Of a stretch of 64,000 nucleotides of DNA, positions 28,764-37,892 are shown in pieces (positions within the stretch are counted from its first letter, which is position 1; every line of letters starts with the position of its first letter). Location: assembly GCF_032931615.1 (NCBI RefSeq), contig NZ_CP136759.1, forward strand, positions 1,922,001-1,986,000, read 5' to 3'. The DNA comes from Palleronia sp. LCG004 (GTDB taxonomy: Bacteria; Pseudomonadota; Alphaproteobacteria; Rhodobacterales; Rhodobacteraceae). The position numbers and the translations under genes are program-made. Below the pieces are notes generated by a model, which worked only from the letters and a program-made list of their open reading frames with translations, was not told the DNA's origin and did no database searches.

Positions 28764-31322
28764 ATGAAAGATGCCGCTCCCCGTGCCGTCCATCTGTCGC
28801 AGTATCGACCGTTTCCCTATCTGGTCGACGACGTGTCGCTGACCTTCCATCTGCACCCGACGGAGACGCATGTGGTCTCGCGCATCGCGTTCCGCCCCAA
28901 TCCCGAGGCCGAGCGCGGGCCGCTTCATCTCGACGGCGAGGGGGTGCGTCTCGTCCGCGCGACAATCGACGGCGCGCCGCTGCGCGATCCACGGATCGAC
29001 GATCACGGCCTGACCGTCGAGGCCCCCGACACGCCCTTCGTCTGGGAGGCCGAAGTCGTGATCGACCCCTCCGCGAACACCGCGCTCGAAGGCCTCTACA
29101 TGTCGAACGGCATGTTCTGCACCCAATGCGAGGCCGAGGGCTTTCGCAAGATCACCTACTATCCCGACCGCCCCGACGTGATGGCCCCGTTCGACGTGCG
29201 CATCGTGTCGGACCTGCCCGTCCTCCTGTCGAACGGCGATCCGGGCGATCGCGGCATAGGCTCCGCACAGTGGAGCGATCCGCACCCGAAACCCGCCTAT
29301 CTCTTCGCGCTGGTCGCGGGCGACCTCGTTGCCCATTCCGACAGGTTCGTCACGATGGAAGGCCGCGACGTCGCGCTCAACATCTGGGTGCGGCCGGGCG
29401 ACGAGGGACGCTGTGCCTATGCGATGGACGCGCTCAAACGCTCCATGAGTTGGGACGAGCGGGTCTACGGCCGGGCCTACGACCTCGATGTCTTCAACAT
29501 CGTGGCCGTCGACGACTTCAACATGGGCGCGATGGAGAACAAGGGTCTCAACATCTTCAACGCGCGCTACGTGCTGGCCTCGCCCGAGACGGCGACGGAT
29601 GCCGATTACGCCCGGATCGAGGCGATCATCGCCCACGAATACTTCCACAACTGGACGGGCAACCGCATCACCTGTCGCGACTGGTTCCAGCTCTGCCTGA
29701 AGGAGGGGCTGACCGTCTATCGCGACCAGCATTTCTCGGGCGACGAGCGCGGCCACGCGGTCAAGCGGATCGAGGACGTGCAGATCCTGCGCGGACGCCA
29801 GTTCCGCGAGGATGCAGGCCCCCTCGCCCATCCGGTCCGTCCCAGATCCTACATCGAGATCAACAACTTCTACACCGCGACGGTCTACGAGAAAGGGGCC
29901 GAACTCATCGGGATGCTCCGGTCGCTCGTCGGCGACGAGGCCTACCGGCGCGCGCTCGACCTCTATTTCGAGCGTCACGACGGACAGGCCTGCACGATCG
30001 AGGACTGGCTGCGCATCTTCGAGGACGCGACCGGCCGGGACCTCGCGCAATTCGCACTCTGGTACGCGCAAGCCGGCACGCCGCGGCTCGACGTCACGAC
30101 GCGGATCGAGGACGGCACGCTGATCCTGGACTTCGCGCAGCACCTGCCCGAGACGCCGGACATGGAGGAGAAGAAAGCGCCGCAGGTCATTCCCGTCGCC
30201 GTCGGTGCGATCGGCCGCGATGGCCGCGAAGTGCTGCCCACCCGGCTGGTCGAGGTGACATGCGCGGAACAGAGCGCGCGGTTCGAGATCGGCACCGACG
30301 ACGCCGTCGCGTCGGTCCTGCGGGGCTTCTCGGCCCCGGTCATCCTGCGGCAGGACATCCCGCGCGCGGATCGCGCCCTGCTCTTTGCGCATGACACCGA
30401 CCCCTTCAACAAGTGGGAGGCGGGACGAACGCTCGCCAAGGACGCGCTGGCTGCGATGATCACCGACGGGGGCGAGCCCGACCCCGCCTATCTCGACGCG
30501 TTGCCCTCGGTCGTGGGCGACGAGACGCTCGACCCGGCATTCCGTGCCCTCGTCCTGGGCCTGCCCTCCGACGACGACATGGCGCAGACGCTGGCACAGG
30601 CGCATCACGTTCCCGACCCCCGGTCCATCGACGCGGCGCGTCAGAGGATGCAGGTCGCGATGGCGCGCCATCTCGAGGCCGATTTCCGCGCGGTGATCGA
30701 ATCCCCGGGCATTCCCGACGGCTACAGCCCCGATGCCGAATCGGCTGGCCGGCGCAGCCTGCGCAACGCGGCACTGGCCCATCTGACGCTGATCGACGGC
30801 GGCGACCTTGCCCGGGCGCAATTCTCGCAGGCCGACAACATGACCGACAGTCTCGGAGCGCTCGTGCCGCTGATCCGGATCGGCGCGGCCGAGGATGCGC
30901 TGGCCGCGTTCTACGACCGCTGGCAGAACGATCGCCTGGTCCTCGACAAATGGTTCTCGCTGCAGATCGGCGCGGCCCCGGGCGAGACCGGCGCGGCCAT
31001 CGCGGCGCGCCTTGTCGAGCATCCGGATTTCGACTGGAAGAACCCCAACCGGTTCCGCTCCGTCATCGGCGGGCTCGGCATGAACCATTCGAGCTTCCAT
31101 GCCGCGGACGGGTCGGGATACAGGCTGGTGGCCGACTGGCTGCTGCGGCTCGATCCGGTCAATCCGCAGACCGCCGCGCGGATGACGACCCTGTTCGAGA
31201 CCTGGAAACGATACGATGTCGATCGGCAGGAGATGATCCGCGATGCGCTGGAACGGATGCGCGCGACGGGCGAGCTGTCGCGCGACACCGGCGAGATGGT
31301 CGGTCGAATCCTCGGCCGATGA
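28764..31322 (+). CDS. pepN: Aminopeptidase N
   Basis: An 852-residue M1 family zinc aminopeptidase of the bacterial PepN type. The zinc site is HEYFH at 291-295 with E314 as third ligand in LKEGLTVY. The substrate-recognition motif GAMEN is at 255-259. The long C-terminal helical domain is present. It removes N-terminal residues from peptides in the cytoplasm. No signal peptide is seen. A perfect hairpin follows the stop. Confidence 0.96.
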   Translation: MKDAAPRAVHLSQYRPFPYLVDDVSLTFHLHPTETHVVSRIAFRPNPEAERGPLHLDGEGVRLVRATIDGAPLRDPRIDDHGLTVEAPDTPFVWEAEVVIDPSANTALEGLYMSNGMFCTQCEAEGFRKITYYPDRPDVMAPFDVRIVSDLPVLLSNGDPGDRGIGSAQWSDPHPKPAYLFALVAGDLVAHSDRFVTMEGRDVALNIWVRPGDEGRCAYAMDALKRSMSWDERVYGRAYDLDVFNIVAVDDFNMGAMENKGLNIFNARYVLASPETATDADYARIEAIIAHEYFHNWTGNRITCRDWFQLCLKEGLTVYRDQHFSGDERGHAVKRIEDVQILRGRQFREDAGPLAHPVRPRSYIEINNFYTATVYEKGAELIGMLRSLVGDEAYRRALDLYFERHDGQACTIEDWLRIFEDATGRDLAQFALWYAQAGTPRLDVTTRIEDGTLILDFAQHLPETPDMEEKKAPQVIPVAVGAIGRDGREVLPTRLVEVTCAEQSARFEIGTDDAVASVLRGFSAPVILRQDIPRADRALLFAHDTDPFNKWEAGRTLAKDALAAMITDGGEPDPAYLDALPSVVGDETLDPAFRALVLGLPSDDDMAQTLAQAHHVPDPRSIDAARQRMQVAMARHLEADFRAVIESPGIPDGYSPDAESAGRRSLRNAALAHLTLIDGGDLARAQFSQADNMTDSLGALVPLIRIGAAEDALAAFYDRWQNDRLVLDKWFSLQIGAAPGETGAAIAARLVEHPDFDWKNPNRFRSVIGGLGMNHSSFHAADGSGYRLVADWLLRLDPVNPQTAARMTTLFETWKRYDVDRQEMIRDALERMRATGELSRDTGEMVGRILGR

Positions 31323-31334
31323 GCGTGGCGGCCA

Positions 31335-31357
31335 GCGGTTCCGGCGACCGGAACCGC
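31335..31357 (+). terminator. Hairpin after pepN
   Basis: GCGGTTCCGG and CCGGAACCGC form a perfect 10-base stem with a CGA loop, 12 bases after the pepN stop. There is no T-run, so it may act with Rho or only stabilise the transcript. Confidence 0.5.
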
Positions 31358-31410
31358 GGCAGCACGACGGTGTTGGACGGGCAAATCCAAACAGAAGATT
31401 GGAGACATCC

Positions 31411-31962
31411 ATGCCCGATATCGGCACTGCGAAGATCATCATCATGGCGTCCGACGGTTTCGAACAGGTCGAACTGACGACGCCGAAGGAACAACTCGAA
31501 AAGGCCGGTGCGACGGTCCATGTCGCGACGCCCGATGGCGGCGAGATCACCGGATGGTATTTCGACCGCTGGGGCGACAAGATCCCCGGCGACCTGAAGA
31601 TCTCGGACGTCAATCTCGGTGACTACGACGCCATGGTCCTGCCCGGCGGCCAGATCAATCCCGACGTGTTGCGCACGGACGAGACGGCGGTGGCCAAGAT
31701 CCGCGACTTCGCGGCGACGGGCAAACCGCTTGCGGCGATCTGTCACGCGCCGTGGCTGCTGATCGAGGCCGACCTCGTGCGCGGCAAACGCCTGACGTCG
31801 TACCACTCGATCCGGACGGATCTGAAGAATGCGGGGGCAGACGTGGTCGACGAACAGGTCGCCATCGACGGCAACCTCATCACCAGCCGCAACCCCGACG
31901 ATCTCGACGCCTTCTGCAAGGCAGTGATCGATGCGGTCGAGACGAAGGCGCAAGCCGCGTGA
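31411..31962 (+). CDS. PfpI/DJ-1 family protein
   Basis: A 183-residue protein of the DJ-1/PfpI superfamily. The nucleophile elbow is AAICHAP with C111 and H112, and the conserved early segment is GFEQVELTTPKEQLEKAGA. Members act as glyoxalases, deglycases or stress chaperones; peptidase activity is disputed. GGAGACATCC precedes the ATG. A strong hairpin follows the stop, so it is probably a single-gene unit. Confidence 0.88.
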   Translation: MPDIGTAKIIIMASDGFEQVELTTPKEQLEKAGATVHVATPDGGEITGWYFDRWGDKIPGDLKISDVNLGDYDAMVLPGGQINPDVLRTDETAVAKIRDFAATGKPLAAICHAPWLLIEADLVRGKRLTSYHSIRTDLKNAGADVVDEQVAIDGNLITSRNPDDLDAFCKAVIDAVETKAQAA

Positions 31963-31967
31963 ACGGC

Positions 31968-32016
31968 TCGGCCCGGCAGGCGAAGACACGCCGGAAGGCC
32001 TCTCCTGCCGGGCCGA
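31968..32016 (+). terminator. Hairpin after the PfpI-family gene
   Basis: TCGGCCCGGCAGG and CCTGCCGGGCCGA form a perfect 13-base stem around a 23-base loop. The sequence AACTTGCCTTTT follows on the plus strand. This fits a terminator for the PfpI-family gene. Confidence 0.7.
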
Positions 32017-32080
32017 AACTTGCCTTTTGCGTTCAATCGTTCCATCTGTCAGGCATTGGTGAGAAACCTCAGGTGTCCTC

Positions 32081-32974
32081 GTGGGCGTAAAAGAGCGGAT
32101 AGATCAGCAGATCCTCGAGCGTGCCATGTGGCTGCGCCGCGAAACTCTTCCCGTGCGCCTGGCGCGTCCCTGTCTCAATCGGCTCCTCAGCTACGACCGC
32201 ACGGTCACGCTAGGCCAGGAGATGGAGGACTGGACCGGTCGCGCCCTCATGGACCGCATGAGCGAGATGCTCGCACGCGAAGTCGACGTGACCGGGCTCG
32301 AGAACATCCCGCGTCAGGGCGGCGCGATGGTCGTCGCGAACCATCCGACCGGGATCGCGGACGGGATCGTCCTGCATCACCTGCTGGCCCCCCTCCGGCC
32401 CGACCTTTTCTTCTATGCCAATGTCGACATCCTGAAGGTCGTGCCGCAGCTCACCTCGATGATCGCGCCCGTCGAATGGCGGCACGACAAGCGCACGCAC
32501 GGCAAGACGCGCGAGACGATGGCCTTCACCCGCAAGGCGATGGACGAGGAACGGCTCGGGATCATCTTTCCGTCCGGCCGCCTAGCCAAGCGACGCGGTC
32601 TGCGACTGTTCGAACGGGACTGGATGCCGTCGGCCGCGATGATCGCGCGCAAGTTCGACGTGCCGATCATTCCGATCAACATCCGCGCGCGCAACTCGGT
32701 CCTGTTCTATCTCTTCGACGTGGTTCACCCGAGCCTGCGGGACATCACGCTCTTCCACGAGACGCTGAACAAGGCGCGGCAACCTTATCGCGTCGTCGTC
32801 GGCTCGCCCATCTCGGCCAAGTCCCTTCCGACGAGTTCGGAAGGTGCCATCGCCGCGCTCAAGGACGCGACGCTCGCGCTCGGCGGGGCCAAGACGGCTT
32901 CGGTCTCGCTCGTCGATTCGTCGCGCCGTCCGTTCCTCTTCGCGCGTCAGAGCAGCCGGCCGGGCTCCGCCTGA
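32081..32974 (+). CDS. Lysophospholipid acyltransferase family protein
   Basis: A 297-residue protein of the PlsC-like acyltransferase superfamily. The catalytic motif appears as NHPTGIADG, with H88 and D94. This spaces His and Asp by five residues instead of the usual four (HX4D), so it belongs to a variant group. A later block IIFPSGRLAKRRG matches the substrate-binding motif (FPEGTRS-like). It probably moves acyl chains to a lipid acceptor at the inner membrane. The GTG at 32081 is the likely start with AGGTG upstream. It converges on the lytic transglycosylase gene. Confidence 0.8.
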   Translation: MGVKERIDQQILERAMWLRRETLPVRLARPCLNRLLSYDRTVTLGQEMEDWTGRALMDRMSEMLAREVDVTGLENIPRQGGAMVVANHPTGIADGIVLHHLLAPLRPDLFFYANVDILKVVPQLTSMIAPVEWRHDKRTHGKTRETMAFTRKAMDEERLGIIFPSGRLAKRRGLRLFERDWMPSAAMIARKFDVPIIPINIRARNSVLFYLFDVVHPSLRDITLFHETLNKARQPYRVVVGSPISAKSLPTSSEGAIAALKDATLALGGAKTASVSLVDSSRRPFLFARQSSRPGSA

Positions 32975-32977
32975 AAC

Positions 32978-33697
32978 TCAGCGCGGGCTACGTGCCGCAA
33001 TGCGTACCGCCTTGGCGTTCGACCGATCGTCACGTGCTTCCTGGGCCAGCTCAGGGCGGGCTTCCGGCCGCGGCGAGGAGAAGAGCTGGCAATATTCCTG
33101 CCCTCTGAGCCATTCGCGCATGTCGGCGCGTTTCGACGCGCTGCGCATCGGCCCCCAATCGGCCGAGACACCGCCCCAATCGGGTCCCGACGAATGGATC
33201 ACCCCGTCGCGCGGAACGGTCGTCGCCATGATGCGGATCGCACAGGCGAGGTTCTTGCCCCCGTCCTTCAGGGCACCGCCCGACCGCGCCTCGCAGCGGT
33301 AGCCGTCGGCCGTCGCCGGAGCGATCTGGACGAGACCGAACCAACGCCCCCCACCTCCGACGGCACCCGGCCGCCAACGGCTTTCGTACTCGGCGAGCGT
33401 GGACAGGAAGCCGACCCAGAAGGCCCGCCGCGCATGATCCGGCGCACCGTCATATCCCGGGCACCACCGCCCGATATCGCGTGGCGTGAGATCGACGAGA
33501 GGGCTGCCATGATCCTTGAGGGCGCGCAGCGCGGCCCGTGTCCAGTCATCCCCCTCGCTTCGGTGGTCCCACCGGGTCGCGGGGATCGGGTCGGCCGCCG
33601 GACGGGATTCCGGCCGCATCTCATCGGCCGCGACCGGTGCGGACAGCGTGGCCAGCGCCAGAAGCGCGCCGAGGCAATATCGAAGAACGCCGGGAAT
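32978..33697 (-). CDS. Exported lysozyme-like lytic transglycosylase, no canonical start codon
   Basis: About 239 residues. The segment LRYCLGALLALATLSAPVAA is a clear signal peptide, followed by an SLT-like domain: [33 protein letters not shown], with the catalytic Glu in EYES (shown as part of the family pattern). It is a paralog of the next gene upstream, which it follows by about 10 bases. No ATG, GTG or TTG lies in frame just before the signal peptide. An ATT at 33697 preceded by GAGGG is the best candidate start; otherwise a long basic extension from 33877, overlapping the paralog, would be needed. It likely cuts peptidoglycan glycan chains. Confidence 0.75.
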   Translation of the reverse strand: MPGVLRYCLGALLALATLSAPVAADEMRPESRPAADPIPATRWDHRSEGDDWTRAALRALKDHGSPLVDLTPRDIGRWCPGYDGAPDHARRAFWVGFLSTLAEYESRWRPGAVGGGGRWFGLVQIAPATADGYRCEARSGGALKDGGKNLACAIRIMATTVPRDGVIHSSGPDWGGVSADWGPMRSASKRADMREWLRGQEYCQLFSSPRPEARPELAQEARDDRSNAKAVRIAARSPR

Positions 33698-33707
33698 CGT
33701 TCCGCCC

Positions 33708-34289
33708 TCAGACCGGTTTCTGGCAGTAGGATTGCGCCCGCGTCCACGCGGACATCTCGGCGCGCTTCGCCGAGGAATGGAAGGGGCCCCAATCGCGCAT
33801 GCCGCGATCGATGCTGCCCCGGCGGCTGACCTGCGCGGCGGCGATGCGAACCGCGCAGCGAAGGTTCGCGACGCCATCCTTCAGGGCCGATCCGGTCCGC
33901 GCGTCGCAGCCATAGCCACGTGCCGTCGCCGGCGCGATCTGCACGAGACCGTACCACGCCCCGCCCCCACCCACGGCTTCGGGGTTCCACGTGCTCTCGT
34001 GCTTGGCGAGCGCCGACATCAGACCGGTCCAGAAGGCCGCGCGATTCTCGGCGCTCTGGTCGGGATAGCCGGGGCACCATTGCGCGTAATCCGCGGGCAC
34101 CATCCGCGGCAGGGCCGATCCGTGCGCCTTGAGCGCGGCGAGCGTCGCCTCCGTCCAGTCGTTCGATTCGGGCCGGAAATCCCAACGTGCAACCGGCAGA
34201 TCGGTGGGGGCCTCCGGGGTTGAGGCCGGGGTCACGGTGGCACAGGCAGGCAGCAGAAGACACAGCAGGATGGCCAGACGACGCATCAT
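33708..34289 (-). CDS. Lipoprotein lysozyme-like lytic transglycosylase
   Basis: A 193-residue protein with a type II signal peptide ([16 protein letters not shown], lipidated at C16). The SLT-like domain contains [19 protein letters not shown] and [19 protein letters not shown], with the catalytic Glu in HEST. It closely parallels its downstream neighbour through the whole domain, including the [15 protein letters not shown] end, so the pair arose by tandem duplication. One copy is membrane-anchored and the other looks freely secreted. GAAGG lies 7 bases before the first of two ATGs (34289 and 34286). Confidence 0.85.
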   Translation of the reverse strand: MMRRLAILLCLLLPACATVTPASTPEAPTDLPVARWDFRPESNDWTEATLAALKAHGSALPRMVPADYAQWCPGYPDQSAENRAAFWTGLMSALAKHESTWNPEAVGGGGAWYGLVQIAPATARGYGCDARTGSALKDGVANLRCAVRIAAAQVSRRGSIDRGMRDWGPFHSSAKRAEMSAWTRAQSYCQKPV

Positions 34290-34456
34290 ATGGAAACCTT
34301 CGGTCGTTTCGATCGAAGCGACGTAGCCCGATTCAGCGAAATCTGACCAGCTGGCCTTCCGGTTACCGGCGACATCCCGCCACCCATCCCTTGCGAAAGG
34401 GCGGAGGCGCGCCTATTCGATGGCCTTTAGCGCCCCCTACTGCCCGGAGACGATCC

Positions 34457-35971
34457 ATGCTGGACCTGACCTACGAGCCGCCCGCCCCGAAGGTGATCCA
34501 AGGCGCGCACGAGGATTGGGAGCTCGTCATCGGGCTCGAAGTCCATGCGCAGGTCGCCTCGAAAGCCAAGCTGTTCTCGGGCGCGTCGACCCTTTTCGGG
34601 GCCGAGCCGAATTCCAACGTCGCCTTCGTCGATGCCGGGATGCCCGGAATGCTGCCGGTGATCAACGAGGGATGCGTCGCGCTTGCCGTCAAGACGGGGC
34701 TCGGCCTCAATGCCGCGATCAATCTCCGCTCGGCGTTCGACCGCAAGAACTACTTCTATCCCGACCTGCCGCAGGGCTACCAGATCAGCCAGCTCTACCA
34801 CCCCATCGTGGGCGAGGGCGAAGTGCTGGTCGACATGGCCCCCGGCATCGCCCGGCTCGTCCGGATCGAGCGGATCCATCTCGAGCAGGATGCCGGCAAG
34901 TCGATCCACGACATGGACCCCAAGAGCTCCTTCGTGGATCTCAACCGCACCGGCGTCCCGCTGATGGAGATCGTCTCGCGCCCTGACATCCGCGGCCCCG
35001 AAGAGGCGGCCGCCTATGTCGGAAAGCTCCGGCAGATCCTGCGCTATCTCGGGACCTGCGACGGCAACATGCAGAACGGCAATCTGCGCGCCGACGTGAA
35101 TGTCTCGGTCTGCCGGCCGGGCGATTACGAGAAATACCAGGAGACGCAAGATTTCTCGCATCTCGGCACCCGCTGCGAGATCAAGAACATGAACTCCATG
35201 CGGTTCATCCAGCAGGCGATCGAGGTCGAGGCACGTCGCCAGATCGCCATCATCGAGGATGGCGGCAAGGTGGTGCAGGAAACGCGGCTCTTCGATCCCG
35301 ACAAGGGCGAGACGCGGTCGATGCGCTCGAAGGAAGAAGCGCATGATTACCGCTACTTCCCCGATCCCGACCTGCTGCCGCTCGAGATCGAGCAATCCTT
35401 CGTCGACGACATCCGCGCGACCCTCCCCGAGCTGCCCGACGAGAAGCGCGCGCGCTTCGTGACCGAGTTCGGGATGACGGAATATGACGCTTCCGTCCTG
35501 ACCGCCGATATCGAGGACGCGGCCTATTTCGAAAAGGTCGCGGCGGAGGCCGGGGACGGCAAGATGGCCGCGAACTGGGTCATCAACGAACTCTTCGGTC
35601 GCCTGAAGAAGGACGATCGCTCGACCTCCGACAGCCCCATGAGCCCCGCGCAGCTCGGCGCGATCGTCCGCCTCATCAAGTCGGACGCCATTTCGGGCAA
35701 GACCGCCAAGGACGTTTTCGAGATCGTTTATACCGAGGGTGGCGATCCCGAGGTCATCGTCGAGGAGCGCGGCCTGAAGCAGGTGACCGATACCGGCGCG
35801 ATCGAGGAAGCCGTCGATCGGATCATCGCCGAGAATCCCGCGCAGGTCGAAAAGGCGCGGTCGAACCCGAAACTCGCCGGCTGGTTCGTGGGCCAGGTGA
35901 TGAAGGCGACCGGCGGGACCGCGAATCCCAAGGCCGTGAACCAGATCGTCGCGTCCAAGCTCGGGCTCTAG
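34457..35971 (+). CDS. gatB: Aspartyl/glutamyl-tRNA(Asn/Gln) amidotransferase subunit B
   Basis: A 504-residue kinase-like subunit of GatCAB, which converts Glu-tRNA(Gln) and Asp-tRNA(Asn) into the amide forms. Typical sequence: [44 protein letters not shown] and [14 protein letters not shown]. The C-terminal YqeY-like tail domain ends [12 protein letters not shown]. gatA and gatC are not in the window. Only GGAGACGATCC precedes the ATG at 34457; the upstream open frame does not look coding. Confidence 0.97.
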   Translation: MLDLTYEPPAPKVIQGAHEDWELVIGLEVHAQVASKAKLFSGASTLFGAEPNSNVAFVDAGMPGMLPVINEGCVALAVKTGLGLNAAINLRSAFDRKNYFYPDLPQGYQISQLYHPIVGEGEVLVDMAPGIARLVRIERIHLEQDAGKSIHDMDPKSSFVDLNRTGVPLMEIVSRPDIRGPEEAAAYVGKLRQILRYLGTCDGNMQNGNLRADVNVSVCRPGDYEKYQETQDFSHLGTRCEIKNMNSMRFIQQAIEVEARRQIAIIEDGGKVVQETRLFDPDKGETRSMRSKEEAHDYRYFPDPDLLPLEIEQSFVDDIRATLPELPDEKRARFVTEFGMTEYDASVLTADIEDAAYFEKVAAEAGDGKMAANWVINELFGRLKKDDRSTSDSPMSPAQLGAIVRLIKSDAISGKTAKDVFEIVYTEGGDPEVIVEERGLKQVTDTGAIEEAVDRIIAENPAQVEKARSNPKLAGWFVGQVMKATGGTANPKAVNQIVASKLGL

Positions 35972-36003
35972 AAAAAAGCGCGCCGTCCCGGAGGACGGCG
36001 CGC
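35972..36003 (-). terminator. Intrinsic terminator for the small lipoprotein gene
   Basis: On the minus strand GCGCGCCGTCC pairs with GGACGGCGCGC around TCCG and is followed by TTTTTT. It directly abuts the gatB stop on the other strand, so it may also shield gatB from the opposite transcript. Confidence 0.85.
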
Positions 36004-36058
36004 CATGCAGACTTTCGGAAAATCAGGCGCGCGGCGCGTTGTCGCGCCGCCATTCCGA

Positions 36059-36220
36059 TCAGTCGCCGATACCGGGCTCGTTGTCGAAGCCGTCGGTGGG
36101 CTCGGCGATGGTATCGCCAAGCGTGGCCTGCGGATCTTCGTCGACGACGGCGCGGCCGCCATTCGACTGGCAGGCGGCAAGTGCGGTCAGCAGGACGAGC
36201 GGAAGAAGAATGCGTTGCAT
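36059..36220 (-). CDS. 53-residue lipoprotein
   Basis: MQRILLPLVLLTALAAC is a complete lipoprotein signal with cysteine at residue 17. The 37-residue mature part is acidic and probably unfolded (DEDPQATLGDTIAEPTDGFD). CGGAGC lies 5 bases before the ATG at 36220. A strong terminator follows 55 bases beyond the stop, which argues that this is a real expressed gene. Family not recognised. Divergent from the DUF4177 gene. Confidence 0.75.
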   Translation of the reverse strand: MQRILLPLVLLTALAACQSNGGRAVVDEDPQATLGDTIAEPTDGFDNEPGIGD

Positions 36221-36360
36221 GTAAGCTCCGTATGGTTAATCGCGACGGACCTGAACGCAGCCGGTCGATGCGCAGTTCCCCGCCGGGCCCGGACTGGACA
36301 GAACGCCCCCTTTCAAGCATAGACGGACGTCCGAAACGGCCGAGAGACGAGATCCCGAAC

Positions 36361-36834
36361 ATGTCCTATTACGAATATCGTGTCGTTCCCGCCCCCAAGG
36401 ACGCGCCGAAGGCGAAGGGCGTGAAGGGAATTGCCGCGCGGTTCTCGCAGGGAATGGAAGCCGCGCTCAACGCCGAAGGGCTCGACCGGTGGGAATACCA
36501 GCGCTCCGAGACGATGCAGGCCGAAACCAAGCGCGGCCTTTTCCGCAAGACCGTGGTCGAACCCGTGACGGTGCTGATCTTCCGCCGCTGGGTCGAGACC
36601 ACGGAGATGCCGTTCGCCGGATCGCGTGACGTGCAGACGCTCGGGCAAGCCCGGGCCGAGCCGCAGCAGGCCGACATACCCGCGAGCCCCTCATCGTTCG
36701 ACGCGGGCCATGGCACGCAGCAACAGCCTCCGATGGGTGCGGCGCCGACCGGTCAGCAGCAGGCCCCCGCCCTCAGCGCCCAGAGGGAGCCGCGCGGCGC
36801 GTTGCGCCCCGTTCCGGGGCCGGCCCGCGACTAG
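36361..36834 (+). CDS. DUF4177 domain protein
   Basis: A 157-residue protein. The N-terminal 80 residues match a DUF4177-like fold (MSYYEYRVVPAPKDAPKAKG, LNAEGLDRWEYQRSETMQ, VTVLIFRRWV). The C-terminal half is disordered and rich in Gln, Pro and Ala. No signal peptide. Function unknown. It overlaps the convergent bolA stop by four bases. Confidence 0.75.
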   Translation: MSYYEYRVVPAPKDAPKAKGVKGIAARFSQGMEAALNAEGLDRWEYQRSETMQAETKRGLFRKTVVEPVTVLIFRRWVETTEMPFAGSRDVQTLGQARAEPQQADIPASPSSFDAGHGTQQQPPMGAAPTGQQQAPALSAQREPRGALRPVPGPARD

Positions 36835-37088
36835 TCGTCGATGTCGAGCGCCAGCGCATGGATGCGCCCCATCAGATCCGCGCCGAGCGCATCATGGACC
36901 GCCCGGTGACGGGCGATGCGCGACATGCCCCCGAACCGTTCGGCCCTGATCCGGACCGAGAAATGGCTTTCGCCGCCCGCAGGTGCCCCGGCATGCCCGG
37001 CATGCGCGGCACTGTCGTCGGCGACATCGAGCTCACGTGGAGCGATGACGTCTTCGAGACGTCGGCGAATTTCGTCTTTGACGGACAT
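36831..37088 (-). CDS. bolA: BolA family protein
   Basis: An 85-residue BolA-like protein: VKDEIRRRLEDVIAPRELDVADDS, then SHFSVRIRAERFGGMSRIARHRAVHDAL, the latter holding the class II KH-like helix-turn region. The His residues (SHF and ARHRAVH) fit the ligands used to share an Fe-S cluster with a monothiol glutaredoxin. The start MSVKDEIR at 37088 suits the family; an upstream TTG is less likely. BolA next to a J-domain gene and cobS/cobT is a common arrangement in Rhodobacterales. Confidence 0.9.
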   Translation of the reverse strand: MSVKDEIRRRLEDVIAPRELDVADDSAAHAGHAGAPAGGESHFSVRIRAERFGGMSRIARHRAVHDALGADLMGRIHALALDIDD

Positions 37089-37161
37089 GGAACGCAATTT
37101 CTCTCTTCACCTCTGATGCACATTCCCTAAACTCTCCCCTCCGCCCAGGAAAGGAGCCATC

Positions 37162-37800
37162 ATGTCGAAAAGTGATCCCTTCGGATTCGATCTCAGGGTG
37201 TCTTCGGCGAAGAAGAAGAACCCGCGCGGCAAGCGTGGCATGTCGGGCGCGTTCGAGACCTCGACCCGCATCTGCGAACATCCCGGCTGCGAGGAACACG
37301 CGCAATACAGGGCCCCCCGCTCGCCCGACCACCTCGACGAGTATCTGTGGTTCTGCAAGGACCACGTGCGCGAGTACAACCTGAAGTGGAACTTCTTCAA
37401 CGGGCAGACCGAAGAGGAATTCGACGACCAGATCGCCAACGACCGGGTCTGGGGGCGTCAGACGAAGCCGTTCGGCAAACGCTCGGACGAGCAGCGCGCA
37501 TGGGCGCGTCTCGGGGTCGACGACCCGCACCAGGTGCTGGGCGACAATGCGACGCGCAATCCCGGCAAGTCGCAGACCGGCGGCACGACGCGCCGCCTGC
37601 CCTCGACCGAACGCCGCGCGATCGAGATTCTCGACGCCAAGGACCATTGGACGAAGGCCGAGATCCGCAAGGCCTACAAATCGCTCATCAAGGTACTGCA
37701 TCCCGATATGAACGGCGGCGATCGCGGCCACGAGGAGCAGCTGGCCGAGGTCGTCTGGGCATGGGACCAGATCAAGGATAGCCGCAACTTCACGAGCTGA
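37162..37800 (+). CDS. J-domain protein
   Basis: A 212-residue protein whose J domain sits at the C-terminus (about residues 150-210), with the HPD motif in VLHPDMNGGD. The N-terminal part has an SGAFETSTRICEHPGCEEHAQYRAP segment in which Cys and His may bind zinc, then EYLWFCKDHVREYNLKWNFF, a typical companion sequence in alphaproteobacteria. It should stimulate a DnaK-type ATPase. The client is unknown. AGGAAAGGAGCC precedes the ATG. It ends at a strong bidirectional terminator. Confidence 0.9.
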   Translation: MSKSDPFGFDLRVSSAKKKNPRGKRGMSGAFETSTRICEHPGCEEHAQYRAPRSPDHLDEYLWFCKDHVREYNLKWNFFNGQTEEEFDDQIANDRVWGRQTKPFGKRSDEQRAWARLGVDDPHQVLGDNATRNPGKSQTGGTTRRLPSTERRAIEILDAKDHWTKAEIRKAYKSLIKVLHPDMNGGDRGHEEQLAEVVWAWDQIKDSRNFTS

Positions 37801-37803
37801 ACC

Positions 37804-37842
37804 AAAAAGACCGACCCGGCGCTCGGCCGGGTCGGTCTTTTT
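37804..37842. terminator. Bidirectional terminator between the J-domain gene and msrB
   Basis: AAAAAGACCGACCCGGC and GCCGGGTCGGTCTTTTT form a perfect stem around a 5-base loop. T-runs occur on both strands, so it can end both convergent transcripts. Confidence 0.93.
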
Positions 37843-37892
37843 CTATCGGTCGATGAACCGATCGGGACCAGCCGTGCCGGTCTCTGCGCCAT

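Noticed and set aside
28587..31613. 1008-codon open frame antisense to pepN
   Set aside because: Shadow of pepN; no ribosome site and no recognisable sequence.
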